DNA of 64,000 nt, taken from positions 1 to 64,000 of the forward strand of contig DATIJH010000009.1 in the NCBI GenBank assembly GCA_035478835.1. Direction: 5' to 3'. A program made the position numbers and the translations under genes. Source of the stretch: DATASD01 sp035478835. Lineage in GTDB: Bacteria > Patescibacteriota > Saccharimonadia > Saccharimonadales > UBA4665. The notes beneath the pieces are model-generated. The model was not told the DNA's origin. It did no database searches and saw only the letters and a list, made by a program, of their open reading frames with translations. Below are positions 17,016-24,600 of the stretch, one piece after another. Every line of letters begins with the position of its first letter. Position 1 is the stretch's first letter.

Positions 17016-17166
17016 GTTCACATATAATTGCGACTACACGCATGCGAAAATATATAAAAATACCAAAAATGCAAAATGTCAAAAAATAATTCCAAAAAGG
17101 AGAGGGGCGAGGGGAAGTATTTAATAATATCGAAATGGCGAAAAAGCAAATATTTTCACGCCAAAT

Positions 17167-17199
17167 TGTGGAAAAGTCAAATCCTACAATTGTGTATAA
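17167..17199. promoter_or_regulatory. Two DnaA-box-like sites downstream of ftsQ
   Basis: TGTGGAAAA at 17167-17175 (one mismatch to the reverse box) and TGTGTATAA at 17191-17199 (reverse of TTATACACA, a perfect TTATNCACA match). They mirror the cluster upstream of mraZ, so the division cluster is flanked by such sites. No origin features are evident. Confidence 0.35.
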
Positions 17200-17239
17200 C
17201 TGCATCGAGCAAACGCTATGCACTAGGTCACAGTTAATA

Positions 17240-17440
17240 ATTAGTTTGAGCATGCGGTTACCGTAAGGCCCCCGGTGTTTGGGGGCTCGTTCAGGTGCAC
17301 ATGCTCATATTATTTTGTATAACTAGCACGGTGCATACGCCGAATGTTGAATATATGGCCAAGTCCCCTGCATAGCAGGCGTGCTACTTAACCACCCACA
17401 GTACAGTATTTAGAGTCGCAAAATATACATTGTGCGACAT
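17240..17440. other. Gene-free stretch with clustered hairpins, possible structured RNA
   Basis: Within the 750-bp gap 16952-17703 no gene is supported. This part folds well. GAGCATG 17248-17254 pairs with CATGCTC 17300-17306 and encloses CGG-TTA-CCG (17255-17263) and GCCCCC 17268-17273 with GGGGGC 17281-17286 around a 7-nt loop. Further hairpins: CCTGC 17367-17371/GCAGG 17375-17379, and GTCGCA 17415-17420/TGCGAC 17433-17438. I see no convincing promoter or terminator, so strand and extent are open. The rest (17440-17703) shows nothing I can name. Confidence 0.35.
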
Positions 17441-17703
17441 CTTGTGTATGACCTTTTTGCGCCTGTCTAATGACAAGATCCCCGCGCTTTACCGCGACGT
17501 TTTGAATGCTTGCCCGCCACAACTTTTGCTGCATTGCCCTGGTTTATAAGGCACCCCTTAGCTTTAAATTATGAGCTTGGCGTATATATGCTGTGTTTGT
17601 GCGCGGCCGCCTAGATGAACGCTTTATGATAATGTTCGTAAAATGTTCGCATTGAGCTGGAAATGCCCAGCGCCCAAGATTGTTGCCGGTAAGTACTGAT
17701 TCC

Positions 17704-18750
17704 CTACTCGGACTCAGCGAGGCTGTATGTGGCCTTTGCTACGCGCTTAAATTGCGTTTTGCCTTGCAGGTTGAGCAAGATGGTCGTTTCTTTTACGAAG
17801 CGGCTCTTAAGCACGCGCTTAACGATCTCGTCGCGGTGCAATGGCTCGCCAGCTTCGCGTAAAACTTCGGTGATAATGTCGGCGACAGTGCCTTTCTGAT
17901 AGCCCCATTCCTTAAGGGCGTAGATGCCGCGGCCAATGAGTACGAACCGTTTGTCTTTGATGAGTTCGTTGTGAATCGCCTGAGTGGTGACATCTTTGCG
18001 CTTAAACTCAGAATCTTTAATGGCGCCGGCGATTTCATTGAAGTGCATGTGCTTGCCGTGCTCTTTGAGGACGACGTAAATTTTGTCGCGGATGTTCTTA
18101 GGGTTGACCATAGACCATTTTACGAGGCCCCAGCGGCCGTTTAGCGTTGCGAGGCTCTTAGAGACGCTTGCGAGCGCTTGCGCCTGTGTGGCGTCCGTAT
18201 GAATGGATGAGGCGATTTCCTCGATAGTGGTTGGCTCGCCTACTTTTTTGATGGCAGCTACAAGCGCGGTAACGTCGGCCTTGATGCGCTTTTCGTCGCG
18301 TACACTGGCGATGCTGACGGCCTGGTAGTAATCGTCGTTGTCTTCGATGACGACGAGCTGCGGGCAAAGCTTGGCTAGGAATGCGACGCGCGATTGGTCG
18401 GTGCGGCTGTTTTCTGAGGTCAGACGAGCGCTTAGATCGCAAATACGTGCAACGCTGCCGAGCTCGGTAAGTTCATTCACGAGCGAGGTTTGCAGCTCGG
18501 TAACGTGCGGCAATTCCCCTTCACTGGCGCTGCTCTGCAGGCGTGCCAGCACTGATTTTTCGAGCTGGCGTACGCGTTCACGCGTAATGTTTAAGAGCTC
18601 GCCGATCTGCTCCAGGGTTTCCTTACGATCAAACAGTCCAAAACGCCGCGCGATGATTTCACGCTCGCGCTCCCGCTCAATGTGCGCAAGGATTTCTTGC
18701 GCGATGTTTTCGGTATTGACTACTGCTTGCTCCGTCTGGACCTCTGCCAT
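17704..18750 (-). CDS. Sigma-70 region 4 plus HARE-HTH regulatory protein
   Basis: 348 aa from the ATG at 18750 (GGGAAG upstream). Residues ~30-70 are a sigma region 4: ARRFGLFDRKETLEQIGELL, then NITRERVRQLEK. No regions 1-3 are present. The C-terminal half has two HARE-HTH-like units: IRDKIYVVLKEHGKHMHFNE ... RFVLIGRGIYAL near 230-295, and VADIITEVLREAGEPLHRDE near 300-345. HARE-HTH domains are found in RNA polymerase delta and chromatin proteins. It may bind RNA polymerase or promoter DNA as an auxiliary factor. A near-perfect promoter precedes it, suggesting strong expression. Confidence 0.75.
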   Translation of the reverse strand: MAEVQTEQAVVNTENIAQEILAHIEREREREIIARRFGLFDRKETLEQIGELLNITRERVRQLEKSVLARLQSSASEGELPHVTELQTSLVNELTELGSVARICDLSARLTSENSRTDQSRVAFLAKLCPQLVVIEDNDDYYQAVSIASVRDEKRIKADVTALVAAIKKVGEPTTIEEIASSIHTDATQAQALASVSKSLATLNGRWGLVKWSMVNPKNIRDKIYVVLKEHGKHMHFNEIAGAIKDSEFKRKDVTTQAIHNELIKDKRFVLIGRGIYALKEWGYQKGTVADIITEVLREAGEPLHRDEIVKRVLKSRFVKETTILLNLQGKTQFKRVAKATYSLAESE

Positions 18751-18792
18751 AATTATGTCTTCCCTGTCTGTTAATCGCATGACTTTTGTATA

Positions 18793-18821
18793 ATTATAAA
18801 ACTTATAATTGTAAAAGTCAA
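18793..18821 (-). promoter_or_regulatory. Near-consensus promoter of the sigma4/HARE gene
   Basis: On the minus strand TTGACT (18816-18821) is followed by a 17-bp spacer and a perfect TATAAT (18793-18798). Transcription should start near 18786, leaving a ~36-nt leader with a GGGAAG ribosome binding site. It is one of the two best sigma-70-type promoters in the window. Confidence 0.8.
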
Positions 18822-18939
18822 ACATTAGTCTTCTGAGATTTATTGTACCACGAAACGAGCAAAAAATCTTGTTTTGTGTTGTAGAAATATCACGAGAAAA
18901 TAAGTTACGAAAGACGCAAGCATGATGATGGATGCGCGC

Positions 18940-19010
18940 GGTACCCTCATGCCACCGCGCAGTTTGTGGTGCTTAATCCGCAGTGTTTGAGCACAGGGTA
19001 TGAGGGTGCC
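18940..19010. repeat. Imperfect inverted repeat between topA and the sigma4/HARE gene
   Basis: GGTACCCTCATGCC 18940-18953 is inverted as GGTATGAGGGTGCC 18997-19010, matching at 12 of 14 positions. Inside it, GTGCT at about 18969 can pair with AGCAC at about 18990. There is no T-tract. It lies 27 bp beyond the topA stop and may be a 3'-end stabiliser or processing site. The gap 18826-19036 holds nothing else I can identify. Confidence 0.4.
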
Positions 19011-19036
19011 AAAGCGCAGGAAGCAGCTATATATGG

Positions 19037-21328
19037 CTATTTTTTAGTGGCACGGCGGCGCGTGAACTTTTTGCGGGCTGGCGCTTCGGCAAGCAGTTTT
19101 TTGCATTCTTCTTCGGTGAGTTTAGCCGGCTCGACGTCTTTGGGGATTTTGGCGTTCTTTTTGCCGTCAGTGATGTACGGCCCATATGGCCCGTTGACTA
19201 CTTTGATGCCGCTCGAGAACTCCTGAATGTACTTATTGGCGTCTTTTTTGAGTTTGGCTGCGTAGAGTTCGCGGGCCTCGGCTTCGGTGATGCTGAACGG
19301 ATCGTGCGGTTTGATGCTCACAAATGTTTTGCCCACTTGAACGTAGGGGCCAAAGCGGCCGATGTTGGCTTTGATTTCCTCGCCCTGCTCGGTGGTGCCG
19401 ACGACGCGCGGGAGCGCAAACATTTGCAGTGCTTCTTCGAGCGTCACGGTTTCGATCTTGGCGCCCGATGGCATGGGTGCGAAGGCTGGTTTTTCTTCGT
19501 CTTCGACTTCGCCGCGCTGCAGCATGGGGCCGTAGCGGCCAAAGCGCGCGAACACTGGTTTTTTAGTCTTGGGGTCAACACCGAGCAGGCGCGCCTGGCT
19601 GACCTCTTGGCGCGATGCGCCCTCGGATTTGCCGATTAAGGGGTGAAAATCTTTGTAAAAATCGGCGATCATGGCTTGCCATGGCTCTTTGCCTTCGGCT
19701 ACGACGTCGAAATCGGCTTCGGCCTTGGCGGTAAATTCGTAGTCAACAATGCTGGGGAAATATTTGAGCAAGAAATCGGTGGTGACTTCTGCCAAGTGCG
19801 TGGGGAGCAATTTGTTGCGGTCGGCACCGGTGATTTCGGTAGTCGGCTCGTCGGTGATGACGCCGTTTTTGAGCGTCAGGACTTGCACGGTGCGTTCTGC
19901 ACCTTCCAAATCGCCCTTTTCGACGTAGCCGCGCGTTTGAATGGTGGAAATTGTGGACGCGTAGGTGCTTGGGCGGCCAATGCCGAGCTCCTCGAGCTTT
20001 TTAACCAGTGCGGCTTCGGAGTAACGTGCTGGCGGCCGGCTGAACGTTTCGGTGGCCTGTATGGTGGTGAGCGGAAGCTGTTGGCCTTCTGTGACGGCAG
20101 GCAGCAGCGTGTCGTCCTTACCGCCGCCGTACACCTTTAGAAAACCGTCGAATGTCAGAATCTCGCCTTTAGCTAGTAGCTTTTCGTTGCTTTCAGACAG
20201 GCCGATGGTGATTTCGGTGCGCTGTGTGCTGGCGGGCGCCATTTGGCTGGCCAATGCGCGCTGCCAGATCAGTTGGTAGAGCTTTTTTTGCTGCTCGTCG
20301 CCACCCGCAGCGGACTTGGCAAAGTCAGTTGGGCGGATGGCTTCGTGTGCTTCTTGGGCGCTTTCGTTCTTGGTTTTAAACTGGCGGCGTTGGTGGTACT
20401 TATCGCCGTAATCTTTTTTGATAAGCTGTTCGGCGGCGTTAATGGCGAGGCCGGACAGCGTGGTGCTGTCGGTACGCATGTAGGTGATGAGACCGCTTTC
20501 GTACAGGCGCTGCGCGAGCGTCATGGTCTGCTTAATGCTGTATCCGAGGCGCCGCGATGCTTCCTGCTGCAACGTGCTAGTGGTGAACGGAGCGCCCGGA
20601 CTGCGCGAGCCTGGCTTTTGGGCGATGGATTCAACGGTAAAGATGCTTTTGGCTGCGGCCTCAAGGAAATCGTGCGCGGCTTGCTTATCGGGCAGCTTAT
20701 TAATGAGTTCGGCCTTGAGCTCTTGCTCGTCAACGGTGAAAATGGCGATGACGCGGAAGCTGCTTTGAGCCTCGAATGCGCGGATTTCGCGCTCGCGCTC
20801 TACGACTAGACGAACTTCAACAGATTGTACGCGGCCGGCGCTGAGGCCGGTACGCACCTTTTTCCATAACACTGGTGAGAGCTCGTAGCCAACGAGGCGG
20901 TCGAGCACGCGGCGCGCTTGGTAGGCATCAACCAGGTGAAGATCGACGGTGCGCGGGTTCTCGATAGCGTGCTCGATGGCTGGCTTGGTGATTTCGTGGA
21001 ATACAATGCGCTTGGTTTTGGTGGGATCGAGCTTGAGTGCCTGCGTGAGGTGCCAGGCGATTGCCTCGCCTTCGCGGTCTTCATCGCTTGCCAGCCAGAC
21101 TTCGCTCGCTTCTTTGGCGGCCTTGCGCAGCTCGGCCACGACCTTCTTTTTGTCGCTGTTGATTTCGTATGACGGCGTAAAGTTGTGCTCGATGTCGATG
21201 TTCATGCCCTTTTTAGGCAAATCGCGAATATGGCCAAAACTACTTTTGACCGTGTAATCTTTGCCAAGATACTTTTCGATGGTTTTCGCCTTGGCTGGGC
21301 TCTCGACTATAACTAAATTCTTGCTCAT
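19037..21328 (-). CDS. topA: DNA topoisomerase I
   Basis: 763 aa. N-terminal Toprim domain: VIVESPAKAKTIEKYLG, SFGHIRDLP, LASDEDREGEAIAWHL (catalytic acidic DxDxE). The active-site Tyr is in SGLITYMRTDSTTL near residue 300. The C-terminus carries three FGRYGP-type Topo_C repeats (ARFGRYGPMLQRG, IGRFGPYVQVG, NGPYGPYITDG) instead of Cys4 zinc fingers, then a Lys/Arg tail. It relaxes negative supercoils. Transcribed alone or with nothing upstream; the gap to the divergent small gene holds a regulated-looking leader. Confidence 0.97.
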   Translation of the reverse strand: MSKNLVIVESPAKAKTIEKYLGKDYTVKSSFGHIRDLPKKGMNIDIEHNFTPSYEINSDKKKVVAELRKAAKEASEVWLASDEDREGEAIAWHLTQALKLDPTKTKRIVFHEITKPAIEHAIENPRTVDLHLVDAYQARRVLDRLVGYELSPVLWKKVRTGLSAGRVQSVEVRLVVEREREIRAFEAQSSFRVIAIFTVDEQELKAELINKLPDKQAAHDFLEAAAKSIFTVESIAQKPGSRSPGAPFTTSTLQQEASRRLGYSIKQTMTLAQRLYESGLITYMRTDSTTLSGLAINAAEQLIKKDYGDKYHQRRQFKTKNESAQEAHEAIRPTDFAKSAAGGDEQQKKLYQLIWQRALASQMAPASTQRTEITIGLSESNEKLLAKGEILTFDGFLKVYGGGKDDTLLPAVTEGQQLPLTTIQATETFSRPPARYSEAALVKKLEELGIGRPSTYASTISTIQTRGYVEKGDLEGAERTVQVLTLKNGVITDEPTTEITGADRNKLLPTHLAEVTTDFLLKYFPSIVDYEFTAKAEADFDVVAEGKEPWQAMIADFYKDFHPLIGKSEGASRQEVSQARLLGVDPKTKKPVFARFGRYGPMLQRGEVEDEEKPAFAPMPSGAKIETVTLEEALQMFALPRVVGTTEQGEEIKANIGRFGPYVQVGKTFVSIKPHDPFSITEAEARELYAAKLKKDANKYIQEFSSGIKVVNGPYGPYITDGKKNAKIPKDVEPAKLTEEECKKLLAEAPARKKFTRRRATKK

Positions 21329-21427
21329 GTTTATCTGAATAGCTTATACGCAATTGCCTATAATACGCAACTTTTCTCTGGAAACAAAATCAATTTTTAA
21401 GAAAAGCGCCCATTTTATGAAATTTAT

Positions 21428-21553
21428 TTGACAAATGTTCCTCAATAGGTGTAAAAATATAGGCGTTAAAAGAACAAAGGCAAGACGCTTGCAACCGGCC
21501 GCTACCTTCACATAAGGAGCGGTTTTTTTGCGGCGTCTTCTATCATTAAGGAG
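21428..21553 (+). promoter_or_regulatory. Promoter and attenuator-like leader
   Basis: TTGACA at 21428-21433 with a weak TAAAAA -10 (21452-21457) starts a ~100-nt leader. It contains an intrinsic-terminator hairpin: CCGCT-A-CCTT 21499-21508 pairs with AAGG-A-GCGG 21514-21522 (one bulge), followed by T7 at 21523-21529. An outer helix, AAGACGC 21482-21488 with GCGTCTT 21533-21539, encloses it. The Shine-Dalgarno AAGGAG lies at 21548-21553. The terminator before the gene suggests transcription attenuation, or the end of a short RNA. Confidence 0.5.
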
Positions 21554-21564
21554 TAAACAAAAAA

Positions 21565-21828
21565 ATGAGACGTGTACTTGGCGCGAGCAGTCGCCCGCAT
21601 GGTATTGATGCACCCCCCGCTTGGATGGTTGCAGCTGCGCGTGAGGTTGGCCCGAGCGTCGTTGACGCGCAAGGTGTCACCGTGGGTGGTATAGCCGTAA
21701 GAGACATTCGCGCCCTTAATGAAGTGGCAGATGCACAAAACGCAGCTGCCCGGCAAGGATTGGATCACGCTACCGATGAGATTAGTGCCTTCTTGGCACG
21801 GCAATGGGAACGCCCCGACGAGCCATAA
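21565..21828 (+). CDS. Small hypothetical protein behind an attenuator-like leader
   Basis: 87 aa, soluble, no family recognised. The sequence is alanine-rich with a likely helix in the second half (VRDIRALNEVADAQNAAARQ) and an acidic/basic end. Start supported by AAGGAG 11 nt upstream across an A-rich spacer. It is bracketed by its own leader hairpin and a downstream terminator (21846-21872), so it is a one-gene transcription unit. Function unknown. Confidence 0.5.
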   Translation: MRRVLGASSRPHGIDAPPAWMVAAAREVGPSVVDAQGVTVGGIAVRDIRALNEVADAQNAAARQGLDHATDEISAFLARQWERPDEP

Positions 21829-21845
21829 GATCCACATAAATAAAA

Positions 21846-21872
21846 AAGGCGGCAACAACAAGCCGTCTTTTT
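21846..21872 (+). terminator. Intrinsic terminator
   Basis: AAGGCGGC 21846-21853 pairs with GCCGTCTT 21862-21869 (one G-T pair, 8-nt loop), running into a T5 tract. It ends the small gene upstream and, because of the A-rich 5' flank, may also work for the convergent minus-strand gene. Confidence 0.75.
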
Positions 21873-21893
21873 ATAATACTGTTCGCTTGAGCG

Positions 21894-22079
21894 CTACAGG
21901 CGTTGGCCGAGCTTTACGCCGGCCCACACGCCAAGCCCTGCGCCAAAGAGACCAATCAAGAAACTCCAAAGGCCGATGAATAACTGGTGATCAATGAGAC
22001 TGCCCAGATACGAGCCGAGGATAAAACCGACTGCAAGGCCGCCAATCACTGGACCTTTTGCGCCTGTTACGCTTGCCAT
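21894..22079 (-). CDS. Small glycine-rich membrane protein
   Basis: 61 aa with two hydrophobic spans (GGLAVGFILGSYLGSLI and LWSFLIGLFGAGLGVWAGV) full of small residues, like glycine-zipper or AtpI-type small membrane proteins. The start at 22079 is chosen because TACAAT (22086-22091) begins 12 nt upstream, the spacing of other leaderless genes here; an in-frame ATG at 22094 would lie upstream of that promoter. Function unknown. Confidence 0.5.
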   Translation of the reverse strand: MASVTGAKGPVIGGLAVGFILGSYLGSLIDHQLFIGLWSFLIGLFGAGLGVWAGVKLGQRL

Positions 22080-22121
22080 AAGCGTATTGTACATGGCAAT
22101 GTATGATTTTGCGAGTCGTTA

Positions 22122-23009
22122 TCAGCCAAATCCCCACTGATTATTGCCGAGCGCCCGGATCTTGCCGGTAATTTCAAGCATTGTCAGCGTCTGGTTAAAG
22201 GCTTGGATAGATAGTTCGCTTTTCGCAAGTAGCTCGGCCCCTTCTGTCGCGCCGGCAGCAAGCAGATTGAGTACTGTCTGCTCTTCTGGCGTACTCCCGC
22301 GCAGCACGGCCTTATTGGATGCTTGCAGGTATTCCCAGCCAAGGGCATGCAGAATATCGTCCAGGCTCGTCACCGGTGTCGCACCGGCCTTTATGAGATT
22401 ATTAGTGCCAATCGAAACTTCGCTGGTGATATTGCCGGGAACGGCCAGGACTTCCCTGCCTTGTTCTAGGGCAAAGCGCGCCGTGTGTAGGCTTCCGCTT
22501 TTGAGAGCGGCTTCGGTGATGAGCACACCATCGCTCAGGCCGGATACAATGCGGTTGCGCGCCACAAACTGGTCTTTATAAGCGACGGTTCGCGGTGGAT
22601 ACTCGCTGAGGATGGCGCCGCCTTGGGCGAGTATTGCTTCGCCTAGCCGGTGATGACTGGCCGGATATATGCGGTCAACGCCGCACGCCAGCACTGCGAT
22701 TGTAAGACCTCCGGCCTCGAGTGCGGCCCGGTGCGCAATGGCGTCCACGCCAAACGCCAAACCGCTCACAATAACCACACCGCACGCAGCGAGCTTACTC
22801 ACGAGCTGTGCCGTCACCGCTTTTCCGTAGGCCGAAATTTTGCGGCTGCCCACTACTGCAAGTCGCGGCCGTTGCATGTACGTTTGCAGCTCGCCACCGC
22901 GTATATATAATTGTGCGGGCGGACTATGGATGGTCCCTAGTACGGCCGGATAACCGGCATCTGCTTTTGTGATCTGTATCATTCCTCCCCTTTCGCTCGC
23001 GCCGCGCAT
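22122..23009 (-). CDS. dprA: DNA-processing protein DprA
   Basis: 295 aa. Rossmann-like DprA core: VVGSRKISAYGKAV, VSGLAFGVDAIAHRAAL, GVDRIYP, ILSEYPP, RNRIVSGLSDGVLITEA, GSLHTARFALEQGREV and VPGNI, all family-specific. A C-terminal winged-helix follows (~235-290). It loads RecA on incoming single-stranded DNA during natural transformation. The start at 23009 is supported by a TATTCT -10 (23018-23023) beginning 14 nt upstream; ATG 22982 has a GGAGGA directly abutting it and is less likely. Divergent from the structured-RNA unit. Confidence 0.93.
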   Translation of the reverse strand: MRGASERGGMIQITKADAGYPAVLGTIHSPPAQLYIRGGELQTYMQRPRLAVVGSRKISAYGKAVTAQLVSKLAACGVVIVSGLAFGVDAIAHRAALEAGGLTIAVLACGVDRIYPASHHRLGEAILAQGGAILSEYPPRTVAYKDQFVARNRIVSGLSDGVLITEAALKSGSLHTARFALEQGREVLAVPGNITSEVSIGTNNLIKAGATPVTSLDDILHALGWEYLQASNKAVLRGSTPEEQTVLNLLAAGATEGAELLAKSELSIQAFNQTLTMLEITGKIRALGNNQWGFG

Positions 23010-23101
23010 TGTGCCACAGAATAATCCCTTTTAGCAAGCGAAAAGCATAAGAAATATTTAGTAACGTAAAGTAGCGTTTTGGTCAAAAACATGAAAAACT
23101 A

Positions 23102-23130
23102 TTGACACCAAGACATATATTTGCTAGAAT
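23102..23130 (+). promoter_or_regulatory. Near-consensus promoter of the structured RNA
   Basis: Perfect -35 TTGACA (23102-23107), 17-bp spacer, -10 TAGAAT (23125-23130). Transcription should begin around 23135-23138. No protein gene follows for more than 360 nt. Confidence 0.85.
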
Positions 23131-23134
23131 TGCA

Positions 23135-23465
23135 ACTTGTGAGCGTCTGAAAAGGCGATTCACGTACCTTATATCCCCCATTTCTAACTTTTTGTTAGAT
23201 TGTTTTAGAGCGTGCCATCTTGAACAAGTTGTTACCCTCCACTTTTTCTTATGTGCGCTTGCCGCTGGGAAACCAGAGGCAGACCTGCGCTCTAAAACAT
23301 ACTAACCCCTTTAACTACCTATCAAGTGAGTGCATTATGTGCATGATCCCCTTCGGGGGAACGGCGTGAACCTTTTGGAGTTTTGGTTTCACAGCTTCGC
23401 ATAGGGTGGGTTGAAGGGTGTAATAGGCCGGCGAGCGGTGCCCACCCCCTCTCGTCGGCCTTTTT
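23135..23465 (+). ncRNA. Candidate structured non-coding RNA, family unknown
   Basis: About 330 nt between a strong promoter and an intrinsic terminator (stem 23425-23435/23451-23461 with one G-T pair, then T5). Helices seen by eye: 5' end 23133-23140 with 23224-23231 (8 bp perfect, of which at least 6 lie in the transcript); 23144-23148/23153-23157 with a GAAA loop; 23183-23188/23194-23199; 23202-23212/23288-23298 (11 bp, crossing the first helix, so a pseudoknot); 23260-23268/23273-23281 with a GAAA loop; 23348-23351/23356-23359 with a UUCG loop; 23366-23372/23385-23392. GGGTGGG 23404-23410 matches CCCACCC 23441-23447 in the terminator loop. I found no signatures of RNase P RNA, tmRNA, 6S or SRP RNA. 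Confidence 0.75.
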
Positions 23466-23502
23466 AAGTGCCAAATTGGCTATAATAACGAGGAAAATTA
23501 TC

Positions 23503-23796
23503 ATGGGAAAAATCGCTGAAGCTTCTTTATATAGTGTTGCCGCTGGGGCGCTGTTATTTACTGGCGCGGTGGCTTGGGAAGCGTCTGATCCGCAATCTGT
23601 AGCGAACTTTTGGACTGCCGAGAACGAGGCGCTGGGTATTCACCACTCACAGCCTCAAACGCAGGAATTTGCAGTCAACTTGGAGCATAACCACGATTAT
23701 GCGGTTGGCGGAGCGATTGCATCCGGCGTGATTGCAGCAGCGGCGCTTGCCGTCGCCGTGCGGGAAACAATGCAACGGCGGGGCCAAAACGCGTAA
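23503..23796 (+). CDS. Small membrane-anchored hypothetical protein
   Basis: 97 aa from the ATG at 23503; the frame is open to 23383 but that part overlaps the structured RNA and its terminator. Two hydrophobic stretches (SLYSVAAGALLFTGAVAW near 8-25 and VGGAIASGVIAAAALAVAV near 68-86) flank a polar, His/Gln-rich region that probably faces outside. TATAAT at about 23479 and GAGG upstream of the ATG support it. No family recognised. Confidence 0.55.
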   Translation: MGKIAEASLYSVAAGALLFTGAVAWEASDPQSVANFWTAENEALGIHHSQPQTQEFAVNLEHNHDYAVGGAIASGVIAAAALAVAVRETMQRRGQNA

Positions 23797-23816
23797 ATCC
23801 CACCCCGGCTACACGG

Positions 23817-24458
23817 CTATACAATAAAACTGCGGGTTTCGTGCGGCAGCTGGGCGTCGCCGTAGATGTATTCGCTTAAGATGGCGTTGGCTTCACGCGT
23901 GAGCTCGGTGATGTGGCTGGTTTGCTCGGCGGTAAAACGTGCGAGGACGAAATCGGCGCTGTCGATCTGCTCGGGCACTTTAGGGCCGATGCCGACGCGC
24001 AAACGGCCGTATTGCTCGCCGATGGTAGCGGTAACTGATTTAATACCGTTATGGCCGGCGCTGCTGCCACCGACGCGGGTGCGGATTTGGCCGAACGGAA
24101 TATCGAGCTCATCGTGCACCACAACTACCCGCTCTGGCGCAATTTTATAAAATGCGGTTACGGCCTGCACCGCTTGCCCGCTGAGATTCATAAGCGTAGT
24201 CGGCTTTATGACGAGCACGCGCGCATCGCCCAAAGTGCCGCTCGAAAAGTAGCACTTAAGATCCTTTTTTTCGATCCAGTTGTCAAAACCGTTGGCGCTT
24301 ACAAACGCGTCAACGCACGCAAAACCGATGTTGTGGCGCGTGCCGGCGTACTGCTTGCCGACGTTGCCCAGCCCGACCACTAAAATGGTTTTGTTCTGAC
24401 CAAAAGTATAAAACTGAGTTGCCGGCCCTACGTTCGGCCGCTTTTGCAAAAATGCCAT
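23817..24458 (-). CDS. pth: Peptidyl-tRNA hydrolase
   Basis: 213 aa, the usual size. Motifs: LVVGLGNVGKQYAGTRHNIGF with the catalytic His, KPTTLMNLSGQAV with the substrate-binding Asn, VVVHDELDIPFG with the catalytic Asp, and GGSSAGHNGIKS. It releases peptides from peptidyl-tRNA and is essential in bacteria. The start at 24458 is chosen because TATAAT (24466-24471) begins 13 nt upstream, a leaderless arrangement; the open frame runs further to 24536. The N-terminus has a short extension before the core. Confidence 0.95.
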   Translation of the reverse strand: MAFLQKRPNVGPATQFYTFGQNKTILVVGLGNVGKQYAGTRHNIGFACVDAFVSANGFDNWIEKKDLKCYFSSGTLGDARVLVIKPTTLMNLSGQAVQAVTAFYKIAPERVVVVHDELDIPFGQIRTRVGGSSAGHNGIKSVTATIGEQYGRLRVGIGPKVPEQIDSADFVLARFTAEQTSHITELTREANAILSEYIYGDAQLPHETRSFIV

Positions 24459-24600
24459 GCCACCTATTATAACAAGAGATTGTCGGTGCGCCCGGAAAAC
24501 CGCGAAACAAGCTATGAAATTTATTATAGCCAACACTTATTACCTTGCCGTATGATGCCAAAGCGCTTTCTATAGGGCGCCTAAATCATAAGGGGGTGCG

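Noticed and set aside
17160..17200. Replication origin
   Set aside because: Only two DnaA-like boxes, no dnaA or dnaN nearby and no clear unwinding element. Reported only as possible DnaA sites.
17340..17400. tRNA-like text on the minus strand (GTGGTTAAGTAGCACGCC)
   Set aside because: A D-arm-like string is present but no anticodon stem with a 7-nt loop, no T arm and no acceptor stem can be formed.
20243..20809. 188-codon plus-strand frame inside topA
   Set aside because: Antisense to a clearly conserved topoisomerase domain.
23202..23212. GTTTTAGAGC, identical to the start of type II-A CRISPR repeats
   Set aside because: There is no repeat-spacer array and no cas gene. The stretch pairs perfectly with 23288-23298 within the same transcript, so it is a helix of the structured RNA.
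23135..23465. Identification of the structured RNA as RNase P RNA, tmRNA, 6S or SRP RNA
   Set aside because: No GAGGAAAGUCC/ACAGAA motifs (RNase P), no tRNA-like ends with T arm or tag frame (tmRNA), no single long bulged hairpin (6S), no GGUCAGG...GGAAGGAAGCAGCC domain (SRP).
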